Source of the DNA: Doryteuthis pealeii
Lineage: Eukaryota; Mollusca; Cephalopoda; Myopsida; Loliginidae
DNA: 64,000 nt
NCBI GenBank assembly: GCA_023376005.1
Contig: CM042141.1
Location: forward strand, 91,386,107-91,450,106
Direction: 5' to 3'
In this document: positions 32,566-44,044 of the stretch, piece after piece
Layout of the letters: each line of letters begins with the position of its first letter
How positions within the stretch are numbered: the first letter of the stretch is position 1
Notes under the pieces: model-generated
Seen by the model: only the letters and a program-made list of their open reading frames with translations
Databases searched by the model: none
Told to the model about the DNA's origin: nothing
Translations under genes and position numbers: made by a program

Positions 32566-32755
32566 ACACCATAGTCATTATAGGTTATAAGATAACTGAT
32601 GATTGCCAATTCCAGTAGCAAGTTTAGCATAACATCCACAACTCAAACATTGTCCTTGCCAAATACCAAGTAAACATTAAACTTCTTTTAATGTAACTAT
32701 AGTCAATAAGTATGTGGCCTTTGCAATAAAAATAAAACTGACAGGACTTAAGGGG

Positions 32756-33305
32756 ATTTGCTTTAATTAATGGGATATCAATCTTTGTGGGTTATTCAAT
32801 GCCAAATCTATCCTTGTAGAACAGACCACCAAACTATCGCCCGAGGGCTGGATCCGGCCCGCAAAGGCATTTTATCAGGCCCGCCGATGGTACTTGATTT
32901 TGTTTGTTAAAACATACGGAACGCAAGATGTTCTGATACCATTTAAATTTAAATATAATGTTAAGCTTACTAAATCTTCATGGACTAGATTACTGTAGGT
33001 TGGTTACAAAATGTTGTGCGTGTGAGCATTTCACTTGTTATGCGCTTTTTGTGTTGAACACAATAATAATGTGGCCCACACTCATTTTTTCAATTATCCG
33101 GACCACCGTGAAAAAATTTTGGTGATCCCTGTCGTAGAAGAACAAGAGTGGTACTATTTAATCTATATCTGAAGGGATGAGGGGGGCTCATACTTTTCCC
33201 AAGGGTATTAGTTTGAATGTGAATGTAATAGCACAACTCAAGTTTGAACTTGCTTATTACAATTTCACAGTACAGTACATTACTACACCACAGGACTCTT
33301 GACTT
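32756..33305 (-). repeat. SINE B, reversed, split by a hAT MITE
   Basis: The tail half is 32756-32821 ('AATGCCAAATCTATCCTTGT') and the head half is 33132-33305 ('CTTTTCCCAAGGGTATTAG', 'AAGTTTGAACTTGCTTATT'). Joining them restores the usual SINE B order. Confidence 0.75.
32822..33131. mobile_element. hAT-like MITE inserted in SINE B, with 8-bp duplication
   Basis: The ends are 'CAGACCACCAAACTATCGCC' and 'AAAATTTTGGTGATCCCTG'; inner parts 'GGATCCGGCCCGC' and 'TATCCGGACCACC'. The flanks are TTGTAGAA (32814-32821) and TCGTAGAA (33132-33139), 7 of 8 identical. It is 310 bp and is related to the element at 30961. Confidence 0.85.
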
Positions 33306-33339
33306 AAGAGTAAAAGAAATGGTTAATAGAAACTGTTAA

Positions 33340-33745
33340 AAAGACTGACTGATTGATCTTAATGGCACTCAACATGTCTAGGGTTATTTTATGCCTAGAG
33401 GTGAGGGAATTACATTCATATTTACATTTTCTTGTGTAGTTGTTTAAGGTTTTTTTTTTTGTCTTATCAAATACAAATAATTTTCAAACATCTCTATTTG
33501 ACTCATACATGGGAAACTAACAAGTACTGCCACTCCAGGTCAAAGTGGACCTGGGAGTAATGGCAATGAAGGGGTACACCACACTCCCCAAATTTCCAGA
33601 ACTGGAGCCACACCATCAGATGCAGTTTAGTGTCATAACCTGTACACAGCCATTTCTGAAGGGAGGGGTGATCTTACCCCTCTGCAGGAGATACAGTCAG
33701 CATATTGTAAGCCCTGGCAACAGACAGGTTAAAATGACCAAATAA
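33340..33745 (+). repeat. Family A copy, near complete
   Basis: Head 'CTTAATGGCACTCAACATG', core 'GTACTGCCACTCCAGGTC', and 3' module 'CTGCAGGAGATACAGTCAGC'. The 66-codon frame at 33545 is inside it. Confidence 0.75.
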
Positions 33746-34067
33746 TTTGGATTAAATTGATATAACATCAACAGCAATTACATACACCAATAATTTTTAT
33801 TTTAAATTTCTTTCAAACTGACTCGGTTTAAGTCAATACTTGATTTTAAATAGTCTTTGAGATATAAACTAGTACAAATAAGAAATATGAAAGAACAATT
33901 TACCTTGACTTATAAGTGTCACAACATATGAATTTCCTGTGTTACAAGCTGTCACTCAGTCAATATTTTTTTGCTCTTTGTTGAGAGCTAAAATTTGAGA
34001 TACAAGTGAGCTTCAGATCCACTTATATTAATAAATAATTAAGTAAAGTCAACGGGGTGGCTTAATG

Positions 34068-34280
34068 TTGGTATCAGCCAGACAACGAGGGAGTCTATCC
34101 CCTTTTCACTAGACCAAGGAGATTGTTTTTGCATTTGAAGTGGAGCGCCACATCTACCATCAACTCCTCACTTTACCACACAGATCCCTGTGCTACTCAT
34201 GCACTGAGTTGGTGGGAGTTGGTATCGAACCAGGGAACTTGTGATTCCTAGCAGAGTGCTCTACTGACTGAGCTAAATGG
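34068..34280 (-). repeat. SINE C, full-length, reversed
   Basis: On the minus strand it begins TTTAGCTCAGTCAGTAGAGC (A box), has a B-box 'TGGTTCGATACC' and ends at 'CTGGCTGATACCAACATT'. Closely similar to 59551-59773. Confidence 0.85.
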
Positions 34281-34590
34281 TGTTCATGTTAATAAATTCA
34301 CTAAAAACATCTAAGTTTCCAAATTTATTACAAAGAAAAATATTATTTATATAAACATAAAAACATTACCGCACATAATTAATTACATTCTATTTTATTA
34401 TGTTTTCATACAATACAGTGATATTTTTCTTGTTTAAAAAACCTTCAATAAAATGAGGGTGTTTTTGGGGGAGGAGACTGGAATGGATTAATAGCATTTC
34501 AGCTTATTTCAATGGGGAAAACTGATTTGATATACAAAGAAATTGAGTTATGAGCAGAATGAATTAAACTCATAAGACAAAGTACAACTG

Positions 34591-34853
34591 CAGAGATGCT
34601 GAGAGTTACGCGTCCTGCGTCCCTGACGCACAAAAATGTAAAAGGATGCAGTAAAATCTTTTCTTTTTTCTTCCCTCACAATTTTAACTGTAAATACATT
34701 TCAATAGTTTCTTAGAATTGAAGTACACAGGATAGGTTACAAGGTAGGAGTTAGATGGCTTTAGTTAGGACCCATACATTTTCCAGGGGACTCATTCAAA
34801 GCAAATATGTGCATCCCAGGATGCACTAAATCAAAAAGCTATCAGCATTGTTG
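34591..34853 (-). mobile_element. Family F MITE, reversed
   Basis: 'CAGAGATGCTGAGAGTTACG' at the left, 'AAGCTATCAGCATTGTTG' at the right; 'CAACTG' occurs immediately outside both ends. Confidence 0.75.
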
Positions 34854-35233
34854 CAACTGTATTTACATTTTATCTATGTCAGTTCAATGAATGTTGGTTA
34901 TTCTTAGCAAGTGACAAATAAAAAAAACATTGACTATTATCAGTTGTTGTCAAAATAACATGATTACAAACAATAACATGATAACTAAAAGATTATTTGC
35001 TTTTCAAAGGCCATTTATAAATTCCTCCAAACATTAGCAATATGTTCCTATTCTGGGGAAAATCATTGGCAGTTTAAAAACAAAACAAAAATAGCTAACT
35101 TTACTTTTTTTTTTCTTTTTTAAAAAAGACTCCTTACATAATGACAAGTAAGCAAAATGAATATGGGAAAAAATAAAAAAAATGGAAATGAAATGTTGAA
35201 AGATGAAAATACAATAGTAATTTATTATTCAAG

Positions 35234-35548
35234 CAGTGATGCTGATAGCTTTTTGATTTAGTGTGTCCTGGGATGCACATATTTGCTTTGAATGAGTCCC
35301 CGGGAAATTTGATGGGTCCCAACTAAGGTTTCTTAATAAATTGAAACTTTTTTAAAGCCATCTAACTCCTACCTTGTAACCTATCTTGTCTAATTCATTT
35401 CTAAGAAACTATTGAAATGTATTTACAGTTAGCTTGAAATGGTGAGGGAAGAAAAAAGAAAGAAAAACACTGGGATGCATGGATAGGATTTTACTGCATT
35501 TTTCAAAGATTTTTATGCGTCGGGGATGCAGGATGCGTACTTATCAGC

Positions 35549-35550
<2 letters not shown>
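35234..35550 (+). mobile_element. Family F MITE
   Basis: 'CAGTGATGCTGATAGC' to 'CTTATCAGCAT'; the right end runs into a (TA)n array at 35551-35598. Internal order as in the other copies. Confidence 0.75.
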
Positions 35551-35600
<50 letters not shown>

Positions 35601-35654
35601 CAAATATTGTAAGATTTTTTGACAGAACCATGAAAGTAGAAAATTGGTAACAAT

Positions 35655-35885
35655 GATTCTGAAACTATATCCCATCCAATATTCCTCAGGGATCAGTATT
35701 GGGGCTTTTGTTGATTTTAATATCTATAAATGATTTACCTAATAATGAAAAATCAGAAATAGAATTATTTTCTGATGTTAAATTACTTGTAAGACAATTA
35801 TCAAAAGGAATAATACAAATGGATCAAAATAAATTGTCATATTTGTAAATTAAAATTTAACAAAGGAAAATGTAAAGTATTGGAT
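35655..35885 (+). mobile_element. LINE reverse-transcriptase fragment (Jockey/CR1-like)
   Basis: One frame codes IPQGSVLGLLLILISINDLP, the palm motif PQGSVLGPLLF.IYINDLP of non-LTR reverse transcriptases, then ELFSDVKLLV where the catalytic FADD box should be (here FSDV, one aspartate lost). After a stop and frame change it codes KLKFNKGKCKVL, the usual 'kw.L.fN..Kc.vl' thumb motif. It belongs to a different LINE from the RTE-like copies. It is an inactive fragment with a mutated catalytic box, and no endonuclease part is nearby. Confidence 0.8.
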
Positions 35886-35899
35886 ACAACATCTATATA

Positions 35900-37610
35900 A
35901 AGATCAATTTCTGTTAAATATTAATATGATATTCCCCCAAATGCTCCGAATTCATCTAATCTATATATCAATATTTGTTTTCCTTAATTGTACGCCCATT
36001 ATCATCTTGTAACACCCTCTGGTTAAAAATGAGACTATCCAAGCTGTCCAAGATGAAATGCTAAAATGGACATCTTGATTATCTAGTGTTGCTAATCCGT
36101 CCAATTCTTTTGTCATCTCAGCTAAATAATGGACTACTCCGTTTTTATTATAAAGAAAGGGAAGAAAAAGGATATGCTACACATAAAAAATATAATAAGA
36201 GAGTAGGGGAAAGATAGAGAGAGCAGGTGAGCACGCGGAAGCAATAACACTAATCGGTTTCAATCGAATATAATGAAAAGAAGGTAAGAAAGAAGGTGAG
36301 TTAAATCAAGATTATTATACTTTTTACATACTGAATTATTATGCAATAGCCCTTAAGTAAACATATCAAATGTAATAACTAAATTATCATACTGTGGTAT
36401 ATCCACAGGTCATGTTAGTTCAATCTTAATATATCTATGGATTTACATTTTCCAGCTTCAGCAGTGGGCGGATCTCCTGAATATTTGATTCTAAAGATCC
36501 TTAATAAAAATGTTTACATTCAAGACTCCAAAAAATCCACTTGATTCTAACGAGCGCAAAATTATTTTGTAAGGTTTAAAAATAAAAAGAGGAACTAAAT
36601 TGTTAAATCACAAACCCAACCAAAAAATTGATTCAAAATTTTTTTTTTAATTTTTTAAATAAAACCCAAAGAAAAACAAAAGAAAAAAAACGTAAGGAAA
36701 AAAAAATTAAAAAAAGAAAAAAAGCGTAAGAAAAAAAAAAAGAGTAAACGTGCAAATAAAAACAAAAGAATAGCATTAAGAAATCAATAAGCAATTTATT
36801 TGTGATTAGATAAACTTATTGTCTGAACATTTTTCTCTAGTTCACTAACTTGTTTCTCTGAAGACAAAAAAATAAATAAATAAAAGAGAGTAGCTCATTA
36901 CAACAGCTGATGTCTATGTTATACACTAAGAAAACATTTAAATGCTGAAGCTTTAATCAGGCTTAATTGAAAGGCTAAAACAAGTAATTAGAGCGAAATA
37001 GAATGGAAAGAAAGAAAAGAAAAATCTTTCAAATTAATTGATACAAACTTATATAATTACATGAATGGATCTATTACATGGATTTTTTGTTTTCTTTTTT
37101 ATTCAATTTTGTTTCACCTACAAGAAAAGCAAACCTGCTTTCAGCATGTAACTGTATCTAACAAGGGGGTATCGTTTTCTCAAAATTAATTTATATTCAC
37201 TTAATATCAATTCTCCAATATGATCTGATACAAGTAGATAATTTTCCTCATATATATAAAAAAAAAAGGAAATTATATATATAATATATATATGTATGTA
37301 TGTAAACACTTTTTTGGGTCACCAGAATATTCTGTTATGAAGAGATCGATGAATTGAGTCATGAGAAACCAGTTATGATATCACTATGTAAATGTTTGAT
37401 TTCTTATATATATATATATAAAGGTGAACAAATGTAATAAGACATATTCCTCTCATTATTTTTTGATTGTCCTCAACTAGTTTTTACCTAAGATCAGAAA
37501 AAAAAAGTTTTTGTGAGAAAAAATATTTTAGAAAGATTTTTGAAAAGTTTTCAAAGTAGTTGATAAACCACAAAAGGGACAGAAAATGTACTGGCAAAGT
37601 GGCATATCCA
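35900..37610. other. AT-rich interval without a recognised gene
   Basis: The part at 36000-36430 is a reversed relative of 8180-8520. Poly-A-rich sequence spans 36590-36760. Microsatellites occur at 37271-37302 and 37408-37422. Confidence 0.5.
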
Positions 37611-37613
37611 TTT

Positions 37614-37616
<3 letters not shown>

Positions 37617-37674
<58 letters not shown>

Positions 37675-37677
37675 TTA
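37617..37677. repeat. (TA)n(CA)n microsatellite
   Basis: About 20 TA units followed by about 9 CA units. Confidence 0.95.
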
Positions 37678-37689
37678 ATATTGATAATA

Positions 37690-38035
37690 TAGTGCTCAAT
37701 ATTTATTAGTAAATAGTGGTCAATATCGTGGATAGACTATTTATATCCGTATTAGGGTAGCATGGATATGAAGTCAATATTTGAGAATCATATAGACGAA
37801 AAACTGTCAGTAACTAAGTGCCACTGACTTCATGTACAAGCAACCCTAACTTATATATATATTGTAAATATGGGTGGTATATTTCTAAGCAGACAGTGCT
37901 CAATATCATTGATTGGGTGTTTATATTAGAGTTAAGGTAGCATGGACATGGAGTCAACATCTGGTTACTTAAAGTTTCTTGTCAGTAACCAGGTGTTGAC
38001 TCCATGTCCACACCGCCTTAACTCAAATATATATA
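37690..38035. repeat. Two tandem copies of a hairpin-bearing repeat
   Basis: Copy 1 (37690-37860) and copy 2 (37880-38035) share 'AGTGCTCAATAT', a middle 'GGGTAGCATGGA' or 'AGGTAGCATGGACATGG', and a closing inverted repeat. In copy 2 the arms 'AGTTAAGGTAGCATGGACAT'...'TGGTTACT' and 'AGTAACCAGGTG'...'CTTAACT' pair over about 40 bases. TA-rich sequence flanks both. Confidence 0.75.
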
Positions 38036-38039
38036 TAAT

Positions 38040-38199
38040 AAATAAATAAAATGTCTTCATATTTAATACAACATATGCTCTGAAGAAGATTTTAACAAAA
38101 CGAAATTTTGCAATATCAGCAGAATAAAGAACTTTATTTGAACAGCATCTGTGTTTTTCATATTATTATTATTATATCTATCTATCTATTTTTTTTTTC

Positions 38200-38236
<37 letters not shown>

Positions 38237-38555
38237 TTCAAGATAAAAATTAAAGTTCATAACTGGTTTTTAGGTTTATATCCTGATATTCACAAATGTA
38301 ACTGATTTTTAGTTTAAATGGATTGCATTTTATCCTAGCCATGTCCAGAGAGTGGTGATGAAAATATCTGGTATGGGGAAAAAAAATCCTGGAATGGTTG
38401 ATGAGAAACATCCGATAGAATTTTTATTCACCTCAGTCTGGAAAATTTAATCTAGCAAGACAACATAGTAGCTAAAATATTGATACACTGTACATTGCAT
38501 ATGTATGTATATGCAAATATTTATTGTTGCCAGTCTACACTTATTGGCCAGGCTA
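38040..38555. other. Interval without a recognised gene
   Basis: Contains 'CTGAAGAAGATTTTAACAAA' then 'ACGAAATTTTG' at 38080-38108, like the foldback arms, and a (TA)n run at 38207-38232. Confidence 0.45.
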
Positions 38556-38559
38556 TCAG

Positions 38560-38850
38560 ATGTTTTCTACATCATTAATACTTTATGGTGAACTCACAGA
38601 CGGCACACAGAGGACAGGAGGCCCTCAAAAGCAGCTCAAAGACCATATTAAGACAACCGTGAAGAAATGCAACATCACACCTTTAAGGATGGAAGATCTG
38701 GCCTCCAACAGACAGAGTTGGCAAGACGCCTGCCACACAGGAGCTAAGCGGCTCAATATTGAGATTAACAGGGCTGCAGAGCCGCGACGTCTTCATTGTC
38801 ATGAACCACCAAATGCAAATGGGAATTTCTCTTGCAATGTGTGTGACCAT
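38560..38850 (+). mobile_element. LINE ORF2 C-terminal fragment
   Basis: An open frame of 136 codons (38524-38934) covers it. It codes ILYGELTDGTQRTGGPQKQL, then KDHIKTTVKKCNI, a tryptophan block (RQSWQDACHTG), a basic helix and the knuckle CNVCDH. This is the same C-terminal architecture as 27690-28006 but only distantly similar in sequence, so it is a separate copy or subfamily. The last 28 residues of the frame come from the family A 3' module. The long openness makes it one of the younger LINE remnants here. Confidence 0.75.
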
Positions 38851-38851
38851 A

Positions 38852-38935
38852 GCCAACAGGTGGCACATTGGGGAGAATTTACCCCACTGCAGAGGTGCAG
38901 TTGGTGTATTCTACAGCCCAATCGACAGGGCTAGT
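38852..38935 (+). repeat. Family A 3' module joined to a LINE end
   Basis: 'GGTGGCACATTGGGGAGAAT' and 'CTGCAGAGGTGCAGTTGGTG' equal the 3' end of the long family A copy at 1230-1290. The module follows the LINE coding end without a gap. Confidence 0.65.
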
Positions 38936-38939
38936 TCAT

Positions 38940-39880
38940 GCCTTGAAAACCAATGCTAACTAAAAGGGGACAAAGAAAATAAAAAAAACGACCAGACAAA
39001 CAGAAAAACTGACAAAGGTGGAAAGCAAAATAAAGCAGCAAGAAAAAATACAAGGCAAAGATAAAGAGAGAAGAAGGGAAGGCTTCATCACCATAGTCAT
39101 TGTCACTTAAAAACCAATTTTGTGATATTTCCATAAAGGTCAACCCTCCACCGTCACTGTAATCATCTCCCTTGAAGCAATGCTAGTCAAGTGGGAGGAA
39201 GAGAAGGAAATGGGCTGAAAAACTTAAGAGAAATTGTAAATAGTCCCCCACTTGCTATTGTCAGAGTTTACATTGGTTTTTAGCCCCCCCCCATCCCCCA
39301 TCCCATTCAATTCACTGCCCTGCTTTCCAAAGACCTCAAACTTGCAAACACATTTTGAAAGTTTGTTTATAAATCCGTTTTATTCATGAAAGCAATTTTA
39401 CAGGACCCATAATGACGTACATTCTAAGATTACGTCAGGGTTTTTTTGTGTTTTTGTTTTATGAGTAAACCTGACTCAACTATACCAAGAGTTTTCAACT
39501 TGTATATACTCCAGTATTCTACGCAATATTATTCTGAATCAACATTATGATGCACATTTTAGAAGCATAGATCTCAACTGATGGTCACTGCAATTTAAAT
39601 TATACAACTTCACCGCTCAGCCTCTTATTAATAACCTTAATACATTAGATGCAATTTCATATTTACATTTTTTTCTTTCCTTTTTTTTTTTAATCAGGGG
39701 AAATAGCTACTTATATAGTATCTTTGTCAGCTGATGTATATTTTTTTCAAGTTTGGCCTCATTTATCACAAACACACACACACCTTAAAATGGAGTAGGT
39801 GCTTTTCAGCAACCACTAGAACTCACATTATACAATCATTTTTCTAGTTATAAAATCTGAAAATATATTGGCATTTTAAT
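38940..39880. other. Interval without a recognised gene
   Basis: Mixed AT-rich sequence; C-rich run at 39283-39300; nothing assignable. Confidence 0.5.
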
Positions 39881-39884
39881 GATT

Positions 39885-40075
39885 GATTGATTTTAACACC
39901 ATGTAAACCTGTAGGGTTATTTTATACCTAAAGGTTAAGAAATTACTTTCATTATATGAAAAAAAAATTCTGCTTATTCATAGAATGATCTTCATACAAT
40001 GAAAGTAATTAACCTTTAGGCATAAAATAACCTTACAGGTTGATGTGGCATTAAGATCAATTTTTTTTCAAAATC
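39885..40075. repeat. Inverted pair of family A heads (snapback)
   Basis: The left arm 'GATTTTAACACCATGTAAAC' through 'ACTTTCATTATATGA' is answered by 'ATACAATGAAAGTAATTAAC' through 'GATGTGGCATTAAGATCAA'. The arms are about 75 bp and the loop about 35 bp. Confidence 0.75.
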
Positions 40076-40249
40076 TTTTTTTTTTTCAAAATCTTTTTCC
40101 CATGAATGTAAACATTGCATGTTTGGATTTGGTTCATAGAATAAATCATTCTAATCTCACAAAAATATGTTTCGAGGCTAATCAAAATGGCAGAAAATCA
40201 AAGTGCTCCCTCATCCAATTTTTGGTTGCTAAGAAGTGCAAACCATGTG

Positions 40250-40480
40250 AAATTTTAATTCAGCTACAAGAATTCAATTTCTGGATGAGGCTGTTCGTAT
40301 TTCCCATAGCACTAATACCCTTGGGAGAGGTATGCACCCAACTTATCCCCCTCAAGCTCTGGCTAAAATAGTAGGGCAGACCAGGCTCTTTAATCTTAAA
40401 AACTGAATTCAAACCTGTTAAACTCCACTTAAGAAATTGACCTTGTGTCACATCCTGCTCATGTGAAGGGGTTGGTAAAT
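40250..40480 (+). repeat. SINE E, near full-length
   Basis: 'TTCAATTTCTGGATGAGGCT' (degraded B box), 'ATACCCTTGGGAGAGGTATG', 'AATAGTAGGGCAGACCAGGC' and the 3' end 'TGACCTTGTGTCACATCCTG'. Frames at 40045-40451 include this repeat. Confidence 0.75.
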
Positions 40481-40489
40481 ATGTACAAG

Positions 40490-40800
40490 GTTTTTTATTC
40501 TACTGCTGTTAAAATACATAATTGATGAGAGCACATTGGTACAATCTGATGATCTCGTGAGGCCACGGATCTCTATGTGCATATAGGTGCAAAATTGTGC
40601 AAGGTTGCATGGAAGACTGCCAGTTGTCCAATGCAGCAAGTCTCCAGTCTACATGCCCCACTAATTTTGCCCAAGGGAAGGGCAAGTGCCAATAAAACTT
40701 GTCACTAGTTTTGTCGAAGATGTTGCCAAAATGAGATTGAAGATAACACCAGACTGCCCTAGGGACTGCAGCTCCTGGCTTTTCTTTCTCCAAGACTGGT
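40490..40800. repeat. Dispersed repeat related to 61210-61440
   Basis: 'ATGAGATTGAAGATAACACC' and 'AGACTGCCCTAGGGACTGCA' match 61390-61440, which is in the same orientation, and the right edge of the window reversed. The 94-codon minus frame at 40509-40793 has no known motif. Confidence 0.5.
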
Positions 40801-40810
40801 TGTCCATCTA

Positions 40811-40920
40811 TCTATACATATATAAAGGGCAGTTGGTGTGTATGTATGGGTGTATGTCCAGAGGAAACTACAAAAAGAAATCAATTAATGACAAAGTACA
40901 CACACACACACACACATTCA
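40811..40920 (+). mobile_element. Possible Helitron 5' end
   Basis: A|TCTATACATATATAAAGGGC followed by GT-rich 'GGTGTGTATGTATGGGTGTA' is the usual look of a Helitron 5' terminus. No matching hairpin plus CTRR end was located downstream. Confidence 0.4.
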
Positions 40921-41314
40921 CTCTCAGCAGATCTTACTTTTTGAGCAAAACTAATGAAGATTTGATTTATATTTGTGAAGATAATTAAACAATAAAATTT
41001 AAACAGTAACAGCAAGGAATTCTTTTTTTTCTTTTTGCATTTGGATATTTTGAATAGGAGACATTAATTTTTCTTTTCAGAGTGTCTGCACACTTTTTTC
41101 CCCTTGATGCCCAAATAGGCCAAATCAATGTAAGGTCTTTTTATGTAGGGACTTTAATAGGGGGCATCCTGTGAGGATACAACTCTTAATTCAGTAATAA
41201 TGGATCTGTGAGTAACTTTTCGCCCTGCCCCTCTATCCAGGTGATGCCAGGTAGCCACTTGTTATTAAAGCTAAAGATAGACCAGTCTACTCCACTCATA
41301 GTTTGGGGGAAAAG

Positions 41315-41660
41315 AGATGACTGATTTTAACAGCATGTCAATCTGTCTAGGGTTATTTTATGCCTAGAGTCGCATTTTTGGACATTCATACTTACATTTT
41401 TTTGTGTAATTGTTTAAGAGCTGATTTGTTTTCTTTTTGCACATGATCCTATCAAATACAAATAATTTATAAACATGCCAATGTGACGCATAGATGTGAT
41501 TGTAATAGGTACTACCATTCCAAGTCAGACTGAAGTAATGGCAATGAAGGGGTACTCCACATTCCCTGAACTGGCACATCACCATTAGATACAGTTTAGG
41601 GTTATACCCAGGAGACCCCTTGAGGGGAGAGGTCTTACCCTTTTTGCAATGGATACAGAT
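41315..41660 (+). repeat. Family A copy
   Basis: Head 'TTTTAACAGCATGTCAATC', core 'TAGGTACTACCATTCCAAG' and 'AGAGGTCTTACCCTTTTTGC' (3' module). The 108-codon minus frame at 41364-41690 is antisense to it. Confidence 0.7.
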
Positions 41661-41669
41661 GTGTGTGTA

Positions 41670-42780
41670 TAGCCAAGCATCAGTTTTCAATTGTTGATCT
41701 CAGAGCAAAACTAACGCAGATTACTCAAGAAAAACAAATCGAAATTCTTTAAAATAAATATCATTGTTAGATCCATCCATAGTAATTTTTAGGTTATCAT
41801 TTTTCATATCTAATAAAAAAAAAATCATTTAAAATTATAATCTGTCCATTTCTAAAATTAAAAACTAGTAAAAAAATATTTAATAACATTTTTAGATTTG
41901 TCAGCTATGAAAGATCATTAATCTAAATCTCAGTTTGAACTAAATATCCAATCAGAAAAAATAAAAATAGAATTATTTGTTCTGATTATCAAAAAGAAGA
42001 TTATTTTTCATGTACATCAGAATAATTGAAAAATCTGAAATTCTTTTTTTATTTTTTCAATTTTAGTATTTATTTTCTTCCAGATCCATTCAATTAGAAT
42101 TATTTTTCATTCCCTTTCATATCTTCAGTCTTTTCTCTTTATTTATACAAAAATTAGAGTCAGCCTTACCCAATATATATGTTGCGCCAAAAGTTTTGGG
42201 GCAAAATTAACAGATTGGAAAAAATGCGGAAGTTTTTAAATAACGTGCATTATAACTTTCATTCATTAATATATCAATACTGAAAATTTCATTAAAATTG
42301 TTTAATTACCAGATTTTTGGTAAATTTTTATCTTTCGGAGGGGTGGGGGGCTCTGGTACTGTCAAATTTGACTTTAAAGCTTGAATCGTTGGCCCCTAAA
42401 TATACACAATACCAGTGCTATGATCTCATGTCCCCCTCCCAAATCTATGATACAGGGACCCCTACTCTACTCCAAGTCGATTTTCATACAAAGTACAAAT
42501 TTTATTGTAACCTAATTTAGCCGAATTAAAAAAAAACAAAAAAAACAACAAACAAATGAAGTCAAAATATGCAAAAATATTTCATCCTTTAGTAGTTATA
42601 TTTAGTTTATTTATTTTTTTTTAATCTACTCTCCCAAAGTGGACTTCATGTCCTCTATAATTATCCCTGGAACAATGGGTCAGTTAATCTCGAGCCCTGC
42701 ACAAACCCGCCCTTTCCAAGACCCTCAAGCCGCTTTGCCAGCCTCTCCCCGTCAGGGTTCTCAGAGGTAGTACAAGCCGT
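41670..42780. other. Interval without a recognised gene
   Basis: AT-rich; the 67-codon frame at 42317-42520 has no motif or splice support. Confidence 0.5.
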
Positions 42781-42783
42781 CCA

Positions 42784-42921
42784 TATATATATATATATAT
42801 ATGGAGAAAAGTAGACAAACACGGGATGTTGTGGAAACTTCATCAACATCAAGTTTCCACAACATCCCGTGTTTGTCTACTTTTCTCCACATATTGTCGG
42901 ATTAACCTCCTCACATTTCTA

Positions 42922-42960
<39 letters not shown>

Positions 42961-43100
42961 GATAATGGTACACGGTAATAACCTACTCGAGTTTCACCAT
43001 AAGGATCTTCAGGGTTAAATCCACTGGATTAATCAAGATATTGATTAATTGCAGTTGATTGCATGTGTGTTTCACCGGTAATTCACCTTTTCCACAAATA

Positions 43101-43148
<48 letters not shown>
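42784..43148. repeat. AT-array-flanked hairpin cluster
   Basis: (TA)n tracts at 42784-42802, 42924-42957 and 43105-43147 bracket two segments. The first contains a perfect inverted repeat, 42802-42840 against 42851-42889, 39 bases per arm with a 10-base loop. The second (42960-43100) includes 'TTTCACCATAAGGATCTTCA' and has no perfect arm. Confidence 0.85.
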
Positions 43149-43149
43149 C

Positions 43150-44040
43150 CGAAATTATCAAAGGAATTACGTTACTACTATTAATTTAGCACTTGCCGTG
43201 TTTACAACCAGAACCTGACTTATGTCTAGATATTTGATCCAGATCAGGCGACTGAATGTTAATAAGCAACTGCCACCACTACCCTCACATCCTTAGGCAA
43301 TGATAAAGACATATTGCGTCGATAAAAAGTGGAGGAAGTCCAGTGGTAAACATCAAGAAATTCCTTTGGACTCGGTTTCTAGAACTCCCGCCATAATTTT
43401 ACCACGTGTACTTTGAAGAACAGCAGCATCCAACAAAGAGAAAACTATGAACAGACAGAGATAAATCATTTTTTTTAATCAAATAGTTGTGCTTGTGTTT
43501 GCATCTTAGGTAAATCGAGATTTTTGTGAGATGATAAATATAAATTGATTCTTTTTTTTCTTTTTTTTTTTTTTAACGAGAACCCATTCTTAATGTTACG
43601 AAAATTAAAACTAAGAGTTTTCGAGTAAATTTTGGATGAGGCAATATTGCAAAAATAAAACTCTGTAAATATTCATTATTTGGTAGGGATTTTTAAGTGG
43701 CACTACTAGCATTAATTTAAAAACTGAAAATTTAAAAACTAACAACGGAAAACTAAAATAAAAGACAAAGCGTTAACATTCTGATCCCAGCGCTCTACTT
43801 CCTCTTTTAAAGCGGGCGATAAAAACAGGTTGGAAAATGATGTGGATGGTTGGAGAGGCGGAGTACTGAAATTAGATACACGACTGAACAGTTTTTGGTT
43901 TTTGTTATTGTTTATTTGGGTTTTTTTTTTGGTTTTTTTAAGTACATTTGTAATTCGATATTTGACAAATTGATTCAATCATTTTTTTAAAAACACAAAC
44001 GAATCTATTAACTTGAATGGATCTAAATCTTAAAGATTTT
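43150..44040. other. Interval without a recognised gene
   Basis: Includes a slightly GC-richer stretch at 43780-43870, inside a 79-codon minus frame with no motif. Nothing else. Confidence 0.45.
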
Positions 44041-44044
44041 AAAT

